Positions 1 to 14,700 of a stretch of DNA of 64,000 nucleotides are shown here, in pieces. The position numbers were made by a program, and so were the translations under genes. The stretch comes from Tetranychus cinnabarinus (lineage: Eukaryota; Arthropoda; Arachnida; Trombidiformes; Tetranychidae), in NCBI GenBank assembly GCA_022266195.1, contig WHVY01000001.1, positions 310,001 through 374,000 on the forward strand. The letters are read 5' to 3'. How positions within the stretch are numbered: position 1 is the stretch's first letter; each line of letters opens with the position of its first letter. Below the pieces are notes generated by a model. The model worked only from the letters and a program-made list of their open reading frames with translations, was not told the DNA's origin and did no database searches.

Positions 1-1819
1 TCAATACTATTGATCAAGTGAGTATACATAGTGTATATGGTTGTAGGTTGTGTGGATACGAGTGAAAAAATAGGGAGAGAGGATAGATGTAGAAAGAGAG
101 AAAGAGTGGAGATGAGAATGTGTGTGTAAGTGTGGGAATCAAATGGAAGGAAGGAAAATGTCCGCATTTTCATTGATACACAGTGTTTTCAGTGATAATA
201 CTTTAACTAAAAACCTTAATTGTGATGGTTATATTGTTTCAATTAAAGACCATTAATGATTCATGTATGGTGATACTAAAACAAGGTAAGTGAACATCAA
301 GATGATGATCGATAAATTCTTTAGACTCCTTTAGCTTCCTCCATTTAGATTTTTGCACAGTTCCTTGCTTGATGATTTGTTGATGTTGAAAATTTCAACG
401 TTATCTCTTTGCTTGCATCCAAAGTAATGATTGATGTTGCAATAATTTCACACTTTTCCAATGTTCATGTAGACTTTGCTTGATTATCCTTTAATTTTGC
501 TCATTTAACTGATATAACGCCAGTTTTAACTCATTGCTCCAATTAAACTAGAAAAACGAAGAATGATAAATAGTCAGAAGATGTTTGACTAGAAGGAATG
601 TAATTGTTATAAAAGATTTACCATTTTCATCATTTCATTCTTACCTTGATTTGTAGTACTTAAAGATGGTGTTGAACTCAGTTTTCAAAAGAAAAAGAAA
701 ATCAAAAAATGAACAAAAAAATAGCAAATATTCATGATGAAAAAAGATTGAACAGTTGGTAGACTTGAGAGATTTTCAATCAAAACAAAAATGGCAAACT
801 GTTTTGTCTCGTCAAATTAAGTCAGAGTTGAAAGTGATAAGGCAAATTGTCTTTAGACAAAGATAAGGCGGGATTTTTATAAAAACAAGACTTTGAGACT
901 AATCAATGTAAGAATCTTTCTTAACTCTTTGCTACTTGATAAGTCTGGATTATCTTCAATGTTTTAATTATTTTCCATTTTGTTGGCCACAAGTAACCAA
1001 TTTAAACAAAAGAAATGCTTTCCTTTTTCCCTTTTCTGGTCATGTCAAATATTCAATTTTACTTTCCCAAGCTTCAATCAATCGTTACTCCACTTAAATT
1101 GATTACCATGCTATTTATGTGAATTTTTTGTTGTGTAAAGAATCTGATTGTTACATTCATTGAATGGTTACTCTTTTGGTGCTCCATCATCATTCCTAGG
1201 TATAATTCGACCTCATTCCTTTGATTATTGTCCATTGTTGTGCCGTCATCATTACCCTGGTAAAAATTAGTCCATTTTCCTCTGTCTCTCTCTCTCTCTT
1301 TCCTTCTTTTCTATCCGTGAATTGATCGATGATCATTGATTTCCTATTCGTCAACAGCTTCTTATTAGATTAAATGGTTTAGCCAGGTAAATTAAAAAGC
1401 AAAAATTAAACGTTCAACACCAATCTCTGAATGCTTTGGAGCATTGATTTTTAATAAATTAGTGTCACCACAGTAAACAATGTACTATTCGTTCTGATTA
1501 TTGTGCAAAAATAACCTTTTCTTCATTCTCTGTTTCTCTCTGTTCTACATTTTCAATTATCAAGCTTATTATTCTATGAACTTGTTCTCATTTTGTTTTT
1601 TTACTCTTTTTTTTCCTCTTCCCTTTCTTCATTTGCATATTATCATCTTCATGGTTCACTATTGAATTACAAATTTGGATTTCTGTGATTAATGAACGAC
1701 TCAATATTTCCCTTTACTGTAAACTGTAAACAACAAACGTGATTATCATTGGATTCATCCATTCTTTTGTGTGTCTACCAAATTTGGATTTTTTTGCTTA
1801 CTTACTTTGGAATAATTAG
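1..1819. other. 5' flank of the RGS gene, no gene seen
   Basis: A+T-rich sequence with a short TC microsatellite at about 1285-1299. No coding exon was recognised. The base triplet just before the RGS start codon is TAG. It is an in-frame stop if transcription reads through, but it could also be a splice acceptor, since a T-rich tract lies just upstream. The promoter and any 5' untranslated exons must lie here or outside the window; none could be placed. Confidence 0.6.
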
Positions 1820-2760
1820 ATGCCAATAGCCAAACATGAAGGGGTTAAAGAAGAGAAATTATCTGCAAACACTTCGAACTCTCAAGGTAATGAAAAAGAT
1901 AACCAGAAAGAAACAACAACAACCACTAATAAACCTCAACAAGGAACAAGTAAAAGCAGCGATAGTGATAAAACTCAGCCTCATCCATCATCAACAGAAG
2001 TCCATAATACATCAAGAATATGCTCAGCTACATCAGAAGCAAGTGGAAAGTGTGAGGGTGGAGGAGGTGGAGGAGAAGGTGATGCAATCGAAGAAGATAA
2101 GAGGACTAAAGAGACTAGTGAAATCACCACAAGTAATAACAAAAGGAAAGAAACAGAGGCAGCAAGTAAATTTTCCCAACCATCATCATCTAATCAGCAG
2201 ACAGCTTCCTGTTCTTCTAATACCTCATCCACCCAGCAAACATCGCATTATCATCATCAACAACAACATCAGCATCTATCTTTGCAGCAATCTCACCAAG
2301 AATCATCTTCATCATCCTCATCTCCTAGTTCCTCAGCAACACCAGCCTCTTCATCCAGTAATAATGGTCGATCAAATTGTACCAAACTGTTTTGCGGATC
2401 CGGAAGTGGATCAAGTGATTCCAAGAGGAAAGATGTTGATGAGAATAACATGAACGGCTCAAGTTCAGGAAATTGTGACACAGGAAGCAAATGGCGTAAA
2501 TCATCGAGAAAGGGAAGCAAGAAAAAGGAGAAATACGCACTCAAAGAGATGATCCATGATCCTCATCATACGGGATTTACTCAAGTTACAGGTGATGGTG
2601 TTTCAGGGGAATCGGGTGATATTCAGCAACATTGTTTTAATAGTGCTAGTGTTGAAAATGGTGGGACAAATGCCACATCAAATCAACAATCACAACAATC
2701 TGGTGCCCACGACCGTAAATCATGCTGTTTTTGTTGGTGTTGTTGTTGCTCATGTTCCTG
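1820..2760 (+). CDS. RGS gene exon 1
   Basis: Carries the start codon, the long Ser/Gln-rich N-terminus and almost all of the cysteine string. The exon ends two bases into a codon at a GTAAGT donor. Reading on into the intron would give Trp and stop, whereas splicing to 4461 gives Cys and completes the family string CCCCSCSC. That supports the junction. Confidence 0.92.
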
Positions 2761-5700
2761 GTAAGTTTTGTAGTCAATATTGTTATCAGGTTCACCCATC
2801 GGTTCAATGAGTGTCGTAAAATTGAATTATATTGCTTTAAACAGACAAATTGTTTACCAATATAACTTGATGAAACTTTACTGTGTACCCAAAATCACGC
2901 ATCAATTGTGGAAGCAATCAAAAAATTACAATTTATTATCATATAACAAAAAAATATGTTTCACCATGGTAAACAACCTTTCCCTCAAAAATAATAATTA
3001 ACAGTACAACTAACCCGATAAGATAAATTTACCCAATAACCCATCACGTAACCAGAAACCAGAAACCAGAAGTCTTTTTTTCTCCTCTTCTCCAACTATC
3101 TTTTGATCAGTTTTAATAATATTGTTATTACTTGAATGATCATTGAGTAGACATTTCAACTAATTGTCTTTACCTTTTTGCTCAACACTTCAAATCAAAA
3201 GCAGAATAGGAAGTAAACGAGATCTGTTTCATTTTAATGTTTCCAGAATTGCTACTTTTACTTAACGTCATCAAATCAGTTTCAATCAAATTTCTTTCAC
3301 AAAGTTCATCAGACCCACCTTTTCCCAATCCATTAATCAGTATCTCATTTCAAAAACATTTAAAACATGCTTCTTCTCAATCTAACATTGAAAATACTCA
3401 TTACTCAACTTTACACTTAGCTTCTTGGTAACCTTAAACATGAAGACAAATTTTCAATTTTAATTTAAAATTTTCTGGTCAATGAATTAAATTAAATTTC
3501 AATACATTTTCTCATGCACAATCTCTTGCAAAAAATGAACAAAAAGGAGACAAAAAAAGTAACGTTAACTTTTATTTTGAAAACAGACTAAATGGCTACC
3601 TTATGTTGATAGGAACAAAAATCGATATTTGACCTGGAATCTTGGAACCTAGTTTAGTGAACAATTTCACCTCCTCTTTACATGTTCCTCTTCAACTGTA
3701 CATATATCTATGAGTTATTGAATACTCACACACACACACACTGCTTTTGCACCCTTCCTTTACCAGGAAAAATAGAGATAAAACCTGATGAGTACAACTC
3801 TTTCTTTCTCCTTATTACTGTCTTCAAAGTTGTTTTCTGGAAACAAATGACACTGAAAATGATGACTATAGCGATACTGATGTGTTGATTTTGTTGGTTC
3901 AACCTTTTTTTTATTCATTATTTCCATGTTTCATATCTACTTTTTTTACACATTAACCTGAACACAGGATTGAGAGTAAACCAGTAAATATTATTTCTTG
4001 AAATATTTCAATCTTTTTCACTCCCATTTATTTTTCAAAAGCAGCCTTCCAAACCACCTCAACCGTGATTTATGTGAATAAATTAAGCTTCCATGTAAAA
4101 TAATGCATGTAAAACTGTAGAGTCTATCGAGTTGTTTTCATTTTTTCCTCTTCTTTCCCATGTTTACGTTTTCCAATAATTTCTCGTATAACATCCCATG
4201 TCGTAACAACTTTATTATCATCATCATGAAAATCATGAAATTCAACATCTTTTACTATTCTTATCTTTATCCACCTTATTTTCATTCCTCAAATTCTGGT
4301 TTCTTTCCTATTTCCCCATTTTTGCATAATTTTGAGGTAAAGGTTGTAAACAAGAAACTCACTCTTTTCCTAATTACAGTAATTGAGACTCTAAAATTGA
4401 TCCATGAAAGTGAACAGATAAATTAACAATTGATATTAATATTAGTCCATTTAATGACAGCTTGCCGGTGAAAAATCAAGGTAAAACTGGTAAGGAAAAC
4501 AGTCGCATCCAACCATCTTCATCATTAGAACACTATTTCAATGGAAATGGTGAACAACCGTAAGTTTATCATTAAACCTTTCTCCTTCATTTCGATCATA
4601 TTTTCATCAATTTTCCTAGCAATGAACTTTGCATTCATTTTCAATTTCAACCTCAATTGATGAAACCTCTTCAACTTATAAAAACATGACAGCTGCACAT
4701 AACATGAAAAAATGGTCATTTTGATTTCCATTTCCCATTCAGATGAGCAAAAAAGAGATAACAAAATGTATCACTCAAACAACCCATATTTGAACCAATA
4801 TTTGGCTCATCTGGTTCTTGAATCATTTTGTCTCAATTTGTAGCATTTCATTTTCGTTGTATTATCACGATTTCAGTTATGCTAACCTGTCACCACCGAT
4901 TCCTCAGGGTGACAATAGTTCTGAAAATTTTTCGCCTTTTTTCTCATCTTTACAATTCATTTACTTGATCCATTTCCTTTTTTCTCAAACTATTTTCTTC
5001 TTATTCTAATTCACTTCTCTTCTCTCATTCTAGGCCATCCTTAGAGGAAATTAGGTTATGGGCAGAGTCTTTCGATAAACTAATGAAATGTCCATGTAAG
5101 TCCAATACTCGTATCTTTTCCCATGAAAACTAAATTTCCATCATCCTGTGAAAAGCATCGAAATGCAACATGAAAAGCTAAACATCATTATCATTACCAA
5201 ACAATCAACATTATCGTTTTTTATTCTTTCTCTTTTTTTAATTCTCTTCTTCAATTGCAACTTCAGTTTCAGCATCAGTTCCAACTGAGAATAGTCAGCA
5301 TTTAATCAATGAAGAAAGAAACGTAAACCTCGAAATGTTTTCCAAGAAAAAACTGAACGAAAAAGAATGAACTAAAAAGAAGAAAAAAAATTGAAGCAAA
5401 ATTCAGCAAAAATACAAAACAAAAAGATTGAGAAGAAAATATAAAAATAATATTTAATAACTTAAATCAAATAATGTAACTTACTTATCCTTTTAAACTT
5501 GTTACTCAATTATCTTTTAATGTCTATTATATTCTTACCTTTTTTCAGGGGGACGTAAAGTTTTTCGTGATTTCTTGAAATGTGAATATAGTGAGGAAAA
5601 TATACTCTTCTGGTTGGCCTGTGAGGACCTCAAGAATGAATCCAATCCTGAAGTTATCGAAGAGAAGGCACGAATAATATATGAAGATTATATTTCAATA

Positions 5701-8700
5701 TTATCTCCGAAAGAGGTAAGGACAAGTTTCCATCAAATGCAGTTCATCTCATTGTCACCATGTTATTATCATGGTTCACTTTTTTCCATTCACTTACTAT
5801 TTTACAATTACTCTCACTGTTATTGGACTATTATTATCATTGCTATTATTAATCATTAGCACTAGAACCATTATTATCATTATTGGTTCCATTTTTTACT
5901 CTTTACCAGAATCACAATTGTCCTTTGATCGACTTCGATCAAGAAACAGTGTTTCAGACAAAACTGGATAAATGACATTCAGACTAATGTTCAATGTTTC
6001 CAGTCCACTTTGATTGAATTTACGAGTTCATTTATGAGCTTATTTCTGGTTAATTCATTCATCTCTGTTGCCAAATGATAACAATAATAACCAAATGATA
6101 AAAATCAATATCACCCAAAAAAAGGATAATGATGTGATTAATGTGAATGTTGGTGATAATAATTTTTTTGCTCATGAAAAATAATCAAATGACAATGGCG
6201 ATGAATAGGTGTTTAATCCTTTCTTTAATTGTATTGATCTTTTTGTAACAATTGAAAGCTTTGATAGTTTGAAAGAAGTGTGAAGCAAACATAATTGATA
6301 TTTATAATGCTATAGCAAAAGAGGAAATTTCATTTTTCACTTTTACTATAAAACATTCAATGAATATCCAATCTATTTTTGTACAGATTCCTACTGTAGA
6401 CAGTTTACTGGAAACTCTTGATGAAAATTGAATACTTTTGTTGAACCATTGAAAAAGATTCAGTTGAATAAAGAGTCGGGTAACAAGAAGCAAAAAAGCT
6501 GGACTGAAAGATGACAAAAACTGAGGGAAAATCTTTCTCTTCAATCTCAAGTTTTTTATTTTCAACAAAACTAATGAAGTGAACAACTTGACCTATTAAA
6601 TCTCTATCATCTCTCAAGAAAAGTTCCAATGTCTTTTGTTCTTCACCCAACTCTTGTTCTTGCTTAATCTCTGCAAAGGTTCAACTGAAAATGACAAAAG
6701 CAGATTCAAAGTCAATCTCACTTTCATCATTCCAATTACCTGATGAAGTTTCAAAATTCATATCAAAAGCAATCAAATAACACCAATCAGGAAAAAGACA
6801 GAAAATTAACCCAAAATTCTTGAACAGAAGTGACAAAACTGATGCAAAATACGAAGCATCAACTTCGGAACTTAACATCTTAACATCAAAATTAGGAAGC
6901 AGTGATATTACTAAGAACGGACATCATGACTAGATAAGGTCACTATTCGAGGTGCATGAAAACGTAAACCTCGAAAACCTAAGTAAGCCAAAGTAAATCA
7001 TATTTATAACATTTAAAACATACCCAATGTTAAAGAGTTGATTTCGTGTTTTGAACAGTTCAACTTTAAAGTGATTCAACACGTCATGTTTCAGTCTTTA
7101 CACATTCTCATTCTCATTATTCAATCGATAAAAAGGTTTCAATTGAAGGAGTAACTCCAATCAGATGTGAATTAATATTAAACTAATAACTGTTGATTAA
7201 AATTTATCAGCTAATTTTGCATTCATTAATTAAACAGTGAATGTTGAATAGCAATAATTATACCTTTCAAGTTAATTTGATGCTCATCAAAATTTCTTTA
7301 CCTTTAAAAGTTGAACATTTCATTGCTCAAGCTAATTACGTAGAAGGCTCGTTTTTTTTTCTTCGAAGCTTCGATCATTTTTTGCTTTTCCAACGATTAT
7401 CAAATTATTTTGGCTTTCCTCTGTTGCCTTGTTCTTACTCAAATGATTAATAGGCAAAGAATCGTATAGCAATGTTAATTAACCACGTAATTTAAGGACC
7501 ATTTAATTGTTGCCATCTGATCCTTAATATTATTGCCTCTCTTTAAAATGACAATTACTATAATATATCAATTAATTATTCATTAGCCTTTTGCCTGAAC
7601 CAGAAATATGATATCAAATTGTTTAACAAGCAGCATCTTAATCTTGTGCCTCTCAACCAAATAAATAGCCATAATCATTATCAAATCACTTCTATTATTT
7701 ACTAATGTATTTTATTGTTGCTTGGCCACAATCATCAGAGAGACAACTATTTTTTTCTGCTTCCATTGGTCAACATTTTCAGGTTAAATTGCATTATTTG
7801 AGAAAAGGGAGAAACTTTCATCTATCATTATTTTTCTTTAAAAAAGTCATCAAAATCTATTAAATCACTATTTTATCGACTTTTTCTTCTTTTCTCTCTC
7901 GACCATCAAATCAACTGACCAAATGAAAATACTAATAATAATGGCAAGGTAATATCAATCTGCAGACAAAAGATTCTTGGATTCATTAGCTGTACAAAAA
8001 TGAGGCTAACAGCGTGAAACAAATGATATTTCACTCATGATTGGGAAGTTTGTCATTTTACCTGAAAATTCATTTCGAAAAAGTAAACTACAAAAGATTG
8101 AACCATCTTTTGTATACAAATGTACGAATATCAAATCCAAAAATATCGATTCCATTCTATTTTCACCAGGGAATTTTTGCCCTTAGAGCATGGAAATGAC
8201 TTTGTTAGGGAAGACATCAGAAGACAGGGAAGATGAAAATTGAAGGTTGATAAGATAAAAAGAAGTTGATAAAATTGTTTTCCAATGTAAAGTCAGATTG
8301 TTCATGTTTTCACCATTTTCATTGCCTTTCACCTGCTAATACATTTTCACGTTCACCTTGCAGGCAAAGATGCTCAACATCTAGAAGTCTACAAGATGAT
8401 AATGAAGATAACGATCATCTTGATCCAGTGATAATGGAATGAAATGTAAAAACAAAAAACTTGAACAATATTAAATATTGATCGAGTTTTCATCGATATC
8501 CAAAGTTCATTGATAACATTCAGTCAACTTTGCTTTTCTCACTTTATAATTCAAAGGCCTTTTCCATCTTCATCTTCCTTCTCACACTTCTCACTTCTCT
8601 GATGCAATTCATTCATTATTTGGAAAATTCTGCTTCGTCTCTTTGCGAAGCTTCCTTTTCCACTCTTTTTTTACACCAACAAAATTCATCTTTTCTGGTT

Positions 8701-11700
8701 TTCTTTTTGTTCATAATCAGGATAAAAAGATTATGACTTGGAAAGCAATTTTAGTCTTAAAAATTTCCACCAAGGCAAAGGGAATAATGGGTCAAAAATG
8801 ATGATGATAAAGAGATTCTTGATTTTCTTTTTTTCGTGAAAGATTCATAGTAAACCCGTAGGCTTCTTATCCCTTACATGGTATGAGTTGCGTTGTAACT
8901 TCACTTTTCCTCTTCTTTTCATCCTCATCTTCATCATTATCATCGTTTCTTCTTCACCATCTTCTTTTTACTCCTTTTCCTTGGTTTGTAGAGTTCGTCT
9001 CAACTGTCGTTCATGCTCAACTCTTGCATTGTTATTCCCTTTCCTTTCCCTGGATAACCTAGTAAACGAAGACGAAAAGGAAGAGAAAGTTGGAAAAGAT
9101 GATAAGACTGATAGTAATCATGGTAGAATTGAATCAAGAGAAGAGAAGTGATTCTGACTTTTTCCCATTTCTTCTTTCATGTTGACTTATTATTCTAACA
9201 AACTTGGTGTCTGTTGTCTTTTTTTTATTTCATCAAATATTGTTCCTAACAGAGTTGAGTAACATTACTTGAATCAAGTGGAGATGGGAAGATGATTCAT
9301 GAAGAAGGAGAAGAACTGACGAAGAGAATGGAGAATATTTTTTCTTCTTTCTTTAGATAATGATGATGATAATGAAGAGAAATGCACAAGGAATGTATTG
9401 AAACAAGATTCTGTTATTTTTTACACACTATTTCATCTGTATTGAATTGTTCACCAATGAAAATGACATAAATTGACTCGAATGAGTAAAAACAAGAAGA
9501 AAAATCAACTCAACTCACAACACACATAAAAATATTATCAGCTAATCATGAGAGTTATAATGCTAATAATGTTTTCATATTATCAATAATTCTTCCTCTT
9601 ATCTTCATGTCCAAATAACTTTCCCTTATTAGCCATTTGGTTGGTGCAAAATGAAAATAAATGTTCAACACAACCTGAATCACAACTTGAAAGATTACTT
9701 TCTGATTCATCAAATTGAACCCTAAATGATCTGTGATTCCATGAGCATTTCATTGAATGTTGCACGCATTTTCCACACCAATTTCCTTTCATTTTCAACA
9801 CGTTCTTCCAATTTTCAGGTTACTTGTACCTGTAATTGATCGTAAAACCAGAATTGGTTTTCATGTTTGCACAAAGTTCATTGTTTACATTTCAATGAAA
9901 TCAGCTTAGCTCACAACAATCAATCACAAAACATCCAATGATGCAAAATTAAATTTTGATATTCCAGGAATATGAAATTACTAGACTTTACAGAAAAGAT
10001 CAAACTTATGCTTCTAAATATCTTTGTTAAACATGTTTTAATTTGTTCATGGAAGATTCTTCAACAAAACATTTCTGTCAAAGGCTGAGCCTCAATAGAT
10101 CACAGTACGATAACAAGGGAATGTTGAGATTGTATTAGCACTTTTTGATGGGACAGCGCAATCCATACAAATGCACTGGTGTGGAGATTTAGCGGTTCCT
10201 GAGATTTTTGGGTTTAAAGTTTATGCATTTTTATCAAAATCATTTTTAAAAACTAATTTTGTCTGAAAAAGGTCTAGTTTCATAGGTAAAGGAGTAGGGA
10301 AAGTATGGAGTTTTTGGGTTCAGGTTCTAGTGACTCTTTTTGTTGATCGATTTGAATGATTTAGAAACTTTTGACTAAATAATTTAAAATGATTGTTATA
10401 GTTCAACACAATTCAGCTCAAAACATTCCTTGTAAGTACGGCATTTCCCTTCAATAAGACAACCTTTATAATTTTGATTAGTTGAAATGCATCACCAAAT
10501 CAAATGAAGTCTTAAATAAGACAATTTTGATTTGAAAAGTGTAAAAATGTGAAAATTGTCAATATTTGTAAACCAGAAAAGTGAAGTGAACATTTCTAAC
10601 CGTTTTCATAATAACTATGATATTAAATGTAAAATTGAAATTGACAGTAAACTGGACAATCAATATAAAGCTAATAAAGGTGGCTTAACTTCTCAACCTA
10701 AACTTGTTAGCTTTTCTGATTAAATATTTATTGGCAGCAATAAAAAAGGAATCTTGAAACAATTTATCGATTCATACTGAATATTATTTCCATATTACAC
10801 AATATTGATATTAGCTGTTGAAAAAAAGGTGCAACGCTTTTAAAAACTCAATGAACCAAGAATCCACTTATAAGTGAGGTAACACAATAAAAAAAAGACT
10901 GAAAACATACTCAGAATGGTTGTTGAATATACACACAACATGATCATAAATGTGATCATTACAATGATTGCCATTGTGTTTATAAAATATTAATCAATTG
11001 AATCAATGAGACTTGTCTGTGAACCAACACAATTGTTTATCATGTTTAACATTTAACTAACTACTCTTGACATTGATTAACTTTCCTACCAAAAGATGAA
11101 GCATAAAAAACGATTAGGTTAACTTTGACATGCTCTGAATACTTTGCGAGTGCTTTTAATTTTTTCATTGTTTACTTGATTTATTTTACCTCTCTTTACC
11201 TTCACTTGTCGATTTACTTTTACCATCTCAGTTGTTCCATTGGATATGCGCTATTATAATATTTAACCAGTAACCCTTTCAAGTTATCAAGAAAAGGAGA
11301 AAATTCGTTCATTTCGTTAATAGTTGCAACAATAACCCGAGGCTTCAGTTGCTTTTCCTCCTTCATCATATTAATCTTATTAAAATGTACTTTTTACCAT
11401 TCCTTGGATAATGTTTCACTCTTAACTCATTGATGTCGACTCTTCAATCCTATCCTTTAAGCCTTCAATATCGCCTTCACAGGTAATATTTATAACAGGA
11501 AAAAGATTAAATCATTTGTACTTAAACTGTTTTCTAAGTCCATTTAATATTGTTACAGAAATTTAAACCTCGCTTCAGGCTCTATCTCACTTGATCAACA
11601 GAATTAATCAACTTTCACTCATTTCAAGTGAATTAAACCGTCACTTGATGAGTAAAATTCATTGATCAATTTGGTCAATTATCCATAGATTTTCAAAATC

Positions 11701-14700
11701 TTTTCCGTGTCAAATACCTTGAAATAAGAACGGAATTTCAAGAAACTCTTAAAACAATTTTCACGAATTGTAAATGGATTCATATTCCAATATTTTATTC
11801 TGTGGATTTTTTACTCCGAAGAATTTGTTTTTATCGATATTCAAGATTATGTTCAAGTTACACAAAATTTGTTATTCGGATAAAATTGCATTGAAAATCA
11901 AACCTAAATGTCACTCCAAGTTTGATTTTGATCAAATACCAAACTTTCAAAGTTTCAGGAAGTTCATTTTTAGACCAAAATTTGCATTGATAATCTTTCG
12001 AACTGAACAGGTGAACAGTTTGGCAAGAAAAGCAGGTTACTTTCATCTGAACTTATTCGAACTTTTATCCAAATTCTAACAGCTGAACCATTTTTTCGTC
12101 GTTGAAATTTCTCAGTATTTTGATTGTTCGTTTTAAAATTATAAGCTTTGGAGTGGGAAAGTTATGGTTTGTATACATTTCAAGAGACGAAATTTTTGAA
12201 ACATAATTACTCGGAAAGTTGAATTTGAAATGGTTTTAATCTTTTATGATAACAATAATATTAAGCATGAAAATTTTATTTCTTCAACTCAGTTGGTTCA
12301 GTTATTTTCAGTTTCAATCTTTCTTATACCGTCTTTAGATAATCCTATTGAAATTAGCATTTCTTTCAAGTATAATCTTCAAAGTGAACCTTGTTAGTCT
12401 GGAAGATGAGAAGAAGCAAAAAATATAAAAATAAAAGATGACTTGGTTTATAACATAATAGCTGCTGATAAAAATGCTAATAATGTACAAAGTACTAATA
12501 ATGTTACAACTACTGTTACTAATAATAATAATCATCATCATAATAATGATATAGAGAGTAAAAATGGATTAAAGATAATGGAAACTTTTCCGATTTTTGG
12601 TTCCTTGTAAAGAGAAATAAAAGTAAAAATTAAACTGAATACGATTTTTGTTATTAAACCTAATCTCAGTTACATTTTATTACTATCAATTGCACCTTTA
12701 TATTCAATCTTTTTTGTTGAAATTCAGGCTTCTTGATTCCTCCTTCGTCTTTCAGTTCAAATTACCATAGCTACTAGTGCTCAGGTTATCAGTTACTCAT
12801 GTAAAATGAGTCGACGCTTTCGTTGTTATTGCAATACTCATTGCTATTATATTCACATGAATGTATTAGGGTGTCTCACGCTATCGCGGATGATTTTTAT
12901 TTTGAATAACTTCTTTATCGCTTGGCGAATTCTCTTCAAATTTTATATGCCGAAAGTATTCTTGTTCAGAATCAATATAACGTTGCCAGCGATTCGGTAG
13001 ATGTGCTATTCCGTGTATGAGGCCATCGTCGTATTTTGCCCTGCGGCAATTTTCCAGACTCAGACTTCAGACTCAAACTGTTTCCTCCTCCCGTGAGGAA
13101 TTTTTTCTCAATTTGGGAATTAATTTGGCAAACATTTGAAGTTACAGGGACGCAGGTCAGTCGAAAAAAGTCGTCGTTACGCTAGTAGACCACTTTTCAA
13201 CAATGCTGCAAATTTGAGAAATGAGTTTTTTTCTTGCTCACTGATAGATCAAATCAAACCCTGAAATTCTGCGTTAGTTGAATTTATCAGAGAATAATTT
13301 CATGCAATTTTTGCTTCTCTAAGCTACGAAACAAGCCTAAATATGTCACTTTTTTTCGACTAGAAGAAAAGTTATTAAGCTAAAAAGTTTTCCGCGATAG
13401 CGTGAGCCAACCTAATATTTCTAGGTCAGCCGGAAGTCGGCGTAGGCTGAGTGAACACTGTGCTTAAATTGCATGTTCACAAAATTCTGTTGGATTCTTT
13501 GTGGGAAAGAGTATTTTTTATGGTAGATATGAAAGATGGATATTTTACGAAGTGTCATTCGAGGCATCATGATTTCTGAACAATTTACATTCGAAGAATT
13601 TGCGATTTTCACTTCAAATCCTAAAATTGTTTTTTTGTAACTCTTATCAAAAAGTGAAACTTTTTACAGAAAATTATTTTTGATTGGAAAATTAAATCTT
13701 TAGCTCTTCTTGGTAGTATTGAGATTCTGAAAGCTTAAGACTAGAATGAAATTTTGATTTAATTTTGAGTTCATTTTTAGTCGATTTAGGAAAATTTTAG
13801 CCCAAGACACATTAATAAGTAATGTCTTCCTTTATCGGGTCAATGCTTCCTTTCATCAGCTCAGATTTCAATGTATCATATCAATGGTCAGAAGCATGTA
13901 CAAAGATTGCCTCGAAACATGAAAAAATCTCTCCTCATTCTGAAAACATAAGTCTTGCTCCGCTCAGGCTGAAAATATAAAGTCTGAATTTGGTGAATTG
14001 AGTTTGATCATTTCAATCATTTTTCAACTTCAATTCCCAGCGCAAGTTTCAATTTAAATTTCCAGGAATTTTTTCAACGAAAGGATTTTTATGTGGTTGA
14101 AACTGTGCCATAATGGATACAGTTAATGATTCGAGTTTGGATGAAACTTTGTACTAAATTTTTATTCAAACCTTCTATCAATTGGATTTAAATTTTAAAA
14201 GTGCTTAATCAAGATGAACTTGAATTTCTTATTATGACTCAATCTCAAGGTTTGCTTCGCAGTCGGATTACGAAGCTTTCACAAGCACCTGATTTTCTTG
14301 ACGAAACTCAGTTTTTCCAATTCGTTCATTTGAAAATCCAACTCACAGTATGTCAAGAATTGCGATTCAATACAAAGTCTTTCGACTTTCGCTTTTTAAA
14401 CACAGATTGACATTTGATTTTTGATTTGACTTGATTTCCATTGATAAAGGTTAACAATCAAATAACGATAACCAAAAACTAGAAATATTTATCGAAAAGC
14501 TTAAACATCTTAAGAAGCTAATATATATTGTCCTCTAGCGGTTGTTATTACTTTTCCTGATTCCTTCTCTAAAAGCAATTTAAGTGATTGCTCTTGGGAA
14601 CAGGGAGTTGAATTGTGTGTTTAAAGGTATGATGCTGAGATGATATATTCACTAGTTAAGATGACATGCGAGTATAGCTTGATTAAGTTTATTGAAATAT

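Larger units (their letters stand above)
2761..5548 (+). other. RGS introns 1-3
   Basis: Introns of 1,700, 474 and 453 nt separated by two small exons. They are A+T-rich, with a short CA microsatellite near 3727-3741. No additional exon was needed to keep the RGS frame, and none was recognised. Confidence 0.7.
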
